DNA of 44,307 nt from Enterococcus raffinosus (GTDB lineage Bacteria; Bacillota; Bacilli; Lactobacillales; Enterococcaceae): positions 1 to 44,307 of the forward strand of contig NZ_JXLA01000033.1 of assembly GCF_001886185.1 (NCBI RefSeq). Direction: 5' to 3'. The notes beneath the pieces are model-generated. The model was given only the letters and a program-made list of their open reading frames with translations. It had not been told where the DNA came from and did not search any database. Every line of letters begins with the position of its first letter. Within the stretch, counting starts at the first letter, position 1. Positions 40,313 to 44,307 of this stretch are shown here, piece by piece. The position numbers and the translations under genes were made by a program.

Positions 40313-41065
40313 ATGTCAGATGGACGAATGATTTTTGAAAGAGAACGTGAAGATCTAGCACGGATTGTGAAATTGATTTTTGCAAGAAAGAATACAAATG
40401 TCGCAGGAGGCAACTTTTCATTTAAAACGACAGATCAACATGGAAAAGAATACATTATTATGACCCCAACCATGATGTCTGAAGCCTACTTAGGTGAGGT
40501 ATCCTCAGCACAAATTTTAGTTGTCGAGCCTCATACCAGAAAAGTTATCGATGGTGTTGGAAAATTGACACGTGAAATCAACCTGCATGAGGCAGTCTAT
40601 GATACGAACCCTGAAATTAAAGCAGTGCTGCACGCACATGCGCCTAATGCAATGTTTTGGGCGACGGCGGGATTGGATATGCCGAACCTAACAGAAGCAA
40701 CACAGAAGGTCGGTTATGTTCCGGTACTTGATTTTGAGCCGAATTGTTCACCTGAACTAGCGGAATTAGTCTCAAACTATATGAAAAAAGAGAGTCTAGA
40801 GTTGCCAAATATGCTGCTGTTAAACAGTCATGGCGTGCTTATTAGTGCACCAGGAGAAACAGGAATTGAAGCAATCCATAAGGCTTTGCAGATTCTTGAT
40901 ACTACTGAATGGAATGCAGAGATCGCCTATAAGCAGACGATTTTCCAATCGTTAGGTTTATTAGATGGGTACTATTCAAAAGGAAAGCAGGTTGGAACAC
41001 TTGAGGATTTGAAGGGACATACGCCAATCTATAACCGTGAGGAAATATTTGCGGGTGGAGATTAA
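40313..41065 (+). CDS. Class II aldolase/epimerase family protein (FucA/AraD type)
   Basis: A 250-residue zinc enzyme of the L-fuculose-phosphate aldolase/L-ribulose-phosphate 4-epimerase family. The catalytic acid is the Glu in LTREINLHEAVY, the zinc histidines are in AVLHAHAPNAM, and a third lies in LLNSHGVLI. FucA-like enzymes cleave a ketose-1-phosphate to dihydroxyacetone phosphate and an aldehyde. After a PTS that phosphorylates at C1, this reaction would need no extra kinase, so the co-located PfkB kinase may serve a different branch. ATG 40313 follows AAAAGGTGG; a longer in-frame extension overlaps the previous gene and is not credible. Confidence 0.87.
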   Translation: MSDGRMIFEREREDLARIVKLIFARKNTNVAGGNFSFKTTDQHGKEYIIMTPTMMSEAYLGEVSSAQILVVEPHTRKVIDGVGKLTREINLHEAVYDTNPEIKAVLHAHAPNAMFWATAGLDMPNLTEATQKVGYVPVLDFEPNCSPELAELVSNYMKKESLELPNMLLLNSHGVLISAPGETGIEAIHKALQILDTTEWNAEIAYKQTIFQSLGLLDGYYSKGKQVGTLEDLKGHTPIYNREEIFAGGD

Positions 41066-41087
41066 CAAATACTAATTTAAAAGACTA

Positions 41088-41123
41088 ACAGGAGATTCGA
41101 CAAAACGAGTCTTCTGTTTTTTT
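41088..41123 (+). terminator. Terminator of the galactitol-type PTS operon
   Basis: A 12-bp stem with two G-U pairs (ACAGGAGATTCG with CGAGTCTTCTGT, ACAAAA loop) and a run of seven T. Confidence 0.8.
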
Positions 41124-41462
41124 GAATAAATAAAGAACAAATGTTTACAAGTGAGTCTCTTATTGAATAATACTTCTAATACACAACTTTACAAACGAAC
41201 TCCCCCGTATTACTCCAAAGCTGAGTGGCCTGCGCACCCTTTCCTATAAATCGACAGAAAAAGAAAACAACATGCATGGCAGTGGTCGAGTCTATTGATG
41301 TGATAGACATAAAATCATTTTCGATAATTATTAAAAGAATAAAAACAATAAATAGAGATGTTCACTATTAAATGTGATACAATTTAAATTGTAATTGTTA
41401 TATTATTTTATCTCATGTTTTTTTAGAACATAATATTATATATTTTTTTATTTTGATAGGAG
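41124..41462. other. Gene-free AT-rich stretch before the TraX-like gene
   Basis: No coding region is evident. It contains ACAAATGTTTACAA (about 41133-41146), similar to the DeoR-type boxes at 37724, and a perfect 16-bp palindrome TACAATTTAAATTGTA (41378-41393), about 70 bp before the TraX-like gene. The palindrome could be an operator. A GC-richer patch (41201-41250) has no recognisable function. Confidence 0.5.
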
Positions 41463-42176
41463 TTGTTGACGACGGCCATTACAAGAAAAATAGATATTTC
41501 TGGAAATCTATTAAAATATATAGCTATTCTTGCAATGTTTTTTGATCATTTTGTCTCGGTGTTCGTCTGTCAACCAGATATCACCGGAAGTTTGCTTCGT
41601 GTGCCTGGGAGGCTGACCGCACCCATTATGTGTTACTTGATTGCGGAAGGGTTTTATTATACTTCTAATTTGAGGCGGTATACGAAACGTTTATTCCTGT
41701 TTGCATTGATTTCGCATTTTCCTTATGTATGGTATTTCAATTTACCTTGGTGGAGAGCTACCAGTGTGATGTGGAGCCTGACTTTAGGATTGTTAGCGCT
41801 AGCAATTGTAAAAAGGGGCAGCGGACCACTTTGGTCGAAACCGATTTGTGTGGGTGTTTGTTGTTTGCTAGCTTACACCGCCGACTGGAATTTTATTGCT
41901 GTTTTATGGATACTATTTTTCGGCCTCTACCGTGGGGACTTTAAAAAGCAGATGCTCAGCTTCAGCATTATTGGACTTTTCTTATATATTTTTCCGACAA
42001 TACTGCGTTCAGGGATTTTGTCCGCCTATGCATTTGGTATCTTTTTGGTTATTCCACTCTTTTTTTTTTATCACGGAAGACAAGGGAGAAAAAGTAAATT
42101 TCTTAAATGGGGATTTTACATCTTTTATCCCGTTCATTTATTGTTGCTCTATTTTTTTCGACTCTGGCTTTTATAA
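41463..42176 (+). CDS. TraX-like integral membrane protein
   Basis: A protein of about 230 residues with seven to eight hydrophobic segments. LKYIAILAMFFDHFVSV near the N-terminus and the family's RLTAPIMCYLIAEGFYYTSNLRRYTKRLFLFALISHFPY stretch mark the TraX family, named after the F-pilin acetyltransferase but common in Firmicute chromosomes where its substrate is unknown. The start is uncertain: TTG 41463 or TTG 41466 lie very close to an AGGAG (41458-41462), and no well-placed ATG is present. The lipoprotein gene follows 18 bp downstream and its ribosome binding site adjoins this stop, so they form one operon. Confidence 0.8.
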   Translation: MLTTAITRKIDISGNLLKYIAILAMFFDHFVSVFVCQPDITGSLLRVPGRLTAPIMCYLIAEGFYYTSNLRRYTKRLFLFALISHFPYVWYFNLPWWRATSVMWSLTLGLLALAIVKRGSGPLWSKPICVGVCCLLAYTADWNFIAVLWILFFGLYRGDFKKQMLSFSIIGLFLYIFPTILRSGILSAYAFGIFLVIPLFFFYHGRQGRKSKFLKWGFYIFYPVHLLLLYFFRLWLL

Positions 42177-42194
42177 AAGGAGGATACGAATCAC

Positions 42195-43358
42195 TTGAAA
42201 AAAGTGCATCGATTATTATTAATAGTAAGTCTGCTGCTGTGTGCTTGTTCATCTGACAAAAATGAGACAGATTCCACAGAGAAAAAAAGCACCTCAGAAA
42301 ATTCAATAGTTGCAAAAAGCGAGACTACCACTAAAAAAGAATCAACTTCTTTGACAATCGAAGAACCAGAAGCGCCGATCTATCAAGGAGGCTATGAGCT
42401 GCCTTTAGCTGGTGCGACTGGCTATGCTTCGGTTTCTTTAGAGGTAAAAAAGGAACCAGAAGCAACAGCCGAAGTTTTAACGCCGATCAGTCCTGGAACT
42501 GCCTACACTATTTTGGGAGAGGAAAACGGTTGGTTGAATATCAAGCTGGATGACACAGTTGGTTGGATTCAGAATCAGTACAGCTTAGTCAATTTGCCGG
42601 ATATTATACCTTCAATTATTTACAAGAATACAAATGTTGAGGCGTCAGTTTTTTATTCTTCTGGTCAAACGATTCCAGGGATAACCCACCAATCATTATA
42701 CAAAAGTAAAGGCTTTAACGAACGTTTAAAAAAAGAGCAGTTTATTATGCCGGTTCTTTTTCCAATGGCGAAAAAGCTGATGGCTATGCAGAAAATGGCT
42801 TTAAGTGAAAACAATACCCTAGTGTTGTATGAAGCATTTCGTCCGCTCAGTGTGCAGCTGCAGGTTGCAGAGGCAGTAAAGAATTTGGCTTCAGAAAATC
42901 CACTAGTCCTGCAGGGGATCACCCAGCCGCCATGGAGTATCAATTGGTTTATTTCAACACAGGTTTCTAATCATCAGGTAGGCTATGCGATTGACGTAAG
43001 TTTGGCAAAAGTGACGGTATTCTCTGAAGAAAAATATGGAAAACATAGGGTTCGCACGGTGTCGCGTTACGAAGAATATGCGATGCACACCAATATTCAC
43101 GAATTAAGTGTCCGTTCTGCAATCTTTACAGCGCCTGTCACTGTGCTTTCACCTACTGCTTGGCAGCAAGGAGTCCTTACTCCAGAGGTGAATCAGTTTG
43201 AACTGCTGCTGCAAAAATATGCGACGAGTAGCGGATTGACACCATTAGCGTCGGAATGGTGGCATTTTAATGATCTAGACGCCTTGAATCTGCTGGCAGG
43301 AAATACCGGTAATGGGGATTATGTATTGACTGAAACGAAAAGTACCTGGATTGAATAA
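42195..43358 (+). CDS. VanX/VanY-like D-Ala-D-Ala peptidase lipoprotein with SH3 domain
   Basis: A 387-residue exported protein. A lipoprotein signal (VHRLLLIVSLLLCAC, lipidated Cys18) is followed by a Ser/Thr/Glu-rich linker (to about residue 55), an SH3b-like domain (about 70-135, ending GWIQNQYSLV) and a C-terminal zinc peptidase domain. Zinc and catalytic motifs are NHQVGYAIDVSL (H-x5-D type) and SEWWHFND (Glu and His), with YEAFRPLSVQ earlier, as in D-alanyl-D-alanine peptidases of the VanX/VanY group. It should trim peptidoglycan stem peptides at the cell surface. The start is TTG 42195, 11 nt after AAAGGAGG. No van regulatory or ligase genes are near, so resistance is not implied. Confidence 0.85.
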   Translation: MKKVHRLLLIVSLLLCACSSDKNETDSTEKKSTSENSIVAKSETTTKKESTSLTIEEPEAPIYQGGYELPLAGATGYASVSLEVKKEPEATAEVLTPISPGTAYTILGEENGWLNIKLDDTVGWIQNQYSLVNLPDIIPSIIYKNTNVEASVFYSSGQTIPGITHQSLYKSKGFNERLKKEQFIMPVLFPMAKKLMAMQKMALSENNTLVLYEAFRPLSVQLQVAEAVKNLASENPLVLQGITQPPWSINWFISTQVSNHQVGYAIDVSLAKVTVFSEEKYGKHRVRTVSRYEEYAMHTNIHELSVRSAIFTAPVTVLSPTAWQQGVLTPEVNQFELLLQKYATSSGLTPLASEWWHFNDLDALNLLAGNTGNGDYVLTETKSTWIE

Positions 43359-43361
43359 TAG

Positions 43362-43394
43362 GAGGACGCCTTTGTTAAGGTGTCTTCTTTTTTA
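43362..43394 (+). terminator. Terminator of the TraX-peptidase operon
   Basis: GAGGACGCCTT and AAGGTGTCTTC form an 11-bp stem with two G-U pairs and a T-run. Confidence 0.7.
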
Positions 43395-43458
43395 AAGAAA
43401 ATCACTCTAGTACATTTCTTAAAAATTTGGTACGCTAATAGGGAAAAGAGGCGAGGAA

Positions 43459-44211
43459 ATGTTAAAAACGGATCGATTTCAAGCGATCATGTCATTATTG
43501 GAAGTTAATGGAACGGTGCGCGTCAGTGACATTATGGATAAATTATCAGTTTCAGATATGACAGTACGGCGTGATTTGGATGAATTGGAAAAACAAGGCT
43601 TATTAGAGCGAGTACACGGCGGAGCGAAATTGAAAGATTTTTATCGTCACGTCGAGCTTTCACATACGGAAAAACAGATTATGCTGCAGGCGGAGAAGCA
43701 GCGTATCGTAGAAAAAGCCAATGAGCTGATTAACGACGGGGATACGCTTTTTCTTGGACCTGGAACGACGATCGAGCTTCTATCAAAAATTATCCGAGCA
43801 GACTCGTTGCGGATCGTGACGAATTGCCTGCCTGTTTTTGAAGAGTTAAACAAGCATAAAGGGAATCGGAAAATTTACTTATTAGGCGGTGAATTGCGAG
43901 AAACAACGCAATGCTTTGTTGGAGAGATTACTAATAAATCACTCAATGATATGAATTTCCATAAAGCGTTTTTCAGCTGCAATGCCCTAAACGAGCAGAA
44001 AATTATGACGTCTACATTTGAAGAAGGACAAACCCAGCAAATTGCCTTGAATAATTCTATTGAACGGTTTTTACTAATTGATCATTCTAAGATTGGCAAG
44101 CGAGATTTTTCTGTTTACTACAATCTGAATGATGTCACGGCAGTGATTTCAGATGAAGATGAACAGAAGCACTATGAAAAAATTGAAAAAGAAGAAAAAT
44201 ATATTGTTTAA
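43459..44211 (+). CDS. DeoR family transcriptional regulator (third of three)
   Basis: A 250-residue DeoR-type regulator. The HTH spans residues 1-57 (NGTVRVSDIMDKLSVSDMTVRRDLDELEKQGLLERVHGGAK) and the DeoRC domain about 75-235 (LFLGPGTTIELLSKII, LLGGELRETTQCFVGEI, LLIDHSKIG). ATG 43459 follows GAGGCGAGGA. It is followed by a strong terminator, and any regulated operon lies beyond the window. It is closer in pattern to lactose/fructose-type DeoR proteins than to the regulator at 30429, but the ligand is unknown. Confidence 0.9.
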   Translation: MLKTDRFQAIMSLLEVNGTVRVSDIMDKLSVSDMTVRRDLDELEKQGLLERVHGGAKLKDFYRHVELSHTEKQIMLQAEKQRIVEKANELINDGDTLFLGPGTTIELLSKIIRADSLRIVTNCLPVFEELNKHKGNRKIYLLGGELRETTQCFVGEITNKSLNDMNFHKAFFSCNALNEQKIMTSTFEEGQTQQIALNNSIERFLLIDHSKIGKRDFSVYYNLNDVTAVISDEDEQKHYEKIEKEEKYIV

Positions 44212-44223
44212 AAATGATTGGCT

Positions 44224-44270
44224 AAAACACTCTTTAAAGCTCCGAGTAGAGCTTTAAAGAGTGTTTTTTT
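44224..44270 (+). terminator. Terminator of the last DeoR gene
   Basis: A perfect 18-bp stem (AAACACTCTTTAAAGCTC with GAGCTTTAAAGAGTGTTT) and a T-run. Confidence 0.92.
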
Positions 44271-44307
44271 GAATTGATTATACGCAAAAAATCTCCTTTT
44301 TCTTTAC

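Noticed and set aside
42195-43358. Vancomycin resistance gene
   Set aside because: The protein has VanX/VanY-like zinc motifs, but no VanH, ligase or VanRS genes are present and the SH3-lipoprotein layout fits an ordinary cell-wall peptidase.

Overview
The window looks like chromosomal DNA from a low-GC Gram-positive of the Lactobacillales, most likely an Enterococcus. Supporting signs are strong purine-rich ribosome binding sites, GTG and TTG starts beside ATG, CcpA (cre)-like boxes, four PTS permeases and many sugar-sensing regulators (three RpiR, three DeoR, one LacI, one PRD activator). I saw no rRNA, tRNA, insertion sequence, prophage or CRISPR array. Species-level placement is inference.

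Layout. (1) 1-6.4 kb: a histidine phosphatase, an RpiR regulator, two Gfo/Idh/MocA dehydrogenases, an aldo/keto reductase, a flavodoxin lipoprotein and a thiol-type MerR regulator. (2) 6.4-11.9 kb: a second RpiR regulator, a beta-glucoside EIIBCA permease, a GH1 6-phospho-beta-glucosidase and a Cof-type HAD phosphatase. (3) 12-14.8 kb: LysR with a flavodoxin/cupin/carboxymuconolactone-decarboxylase operon, then two tiny membrane genes, one frameshifted. (4) 15.3-21.3 kb: a PRD activator with its own EIIB and EIIA domains, an ascorbate-type EIIB and EIIC separated by a 152-bp tandem duplication, a TPR-like protein, a class II aldolase and a P-loop kinase. (5) 21.4-26.1 kb: LacI, a GH13 glucosidase and a second EIIBCA permease. 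(6) 26.1-29.4 kb: a second thiol-type MerR, an iron alcohol dehydrogenase, an unknown small protein and a third RpiR. (7) 29.5-35.6 kb: a glycyl-radical activase, DeoR, a broken GNAT gene, a VOC protein, a YbiW/PflD-type glycyl radical enzyme and an alpha/alpha-toroid-like protein. (8) 35.8-41.1 kb: a PfkB kinase and DeoR, divergent from a galactitol-type EIIA/B/C operon with a small membrane protein and a FucA/AraD-type aldolase. (9) 41.5-44.3 kb: a TraX-like membrane protein, a VanX/VanY-like lipoprotein and a third DeoR.

How it fits together. The catabolic modules should produce triose phosphates and reactive carbonyls such as dihydroxyacetone phosphate, hydroxyacetone or short aldehydes. 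Interspersed with them are carbonyl- and electrophile-handling genes. Five promoters in the window share the 19-bp -35/-10 spacing of MerR-activated promoters, with a dyad in the spacer. Three carry one operator type and lie near the first MerR gene. Two carry a variant type and lie near the second. I read this as two paralogous AdhR/NmlR-like cysteine sensors with adjacent regulons.

The least ordinary elements are the 152-bp duplicated leader in front of the ascorbate-type EIIC (each copy holds a conserved tiny ORF), that transporter's lack of a separate EIIA, the YbiW/PflD-like glycyl radical enzyme without an adjacent Fsa aldolase, and the paired MerR regulons.
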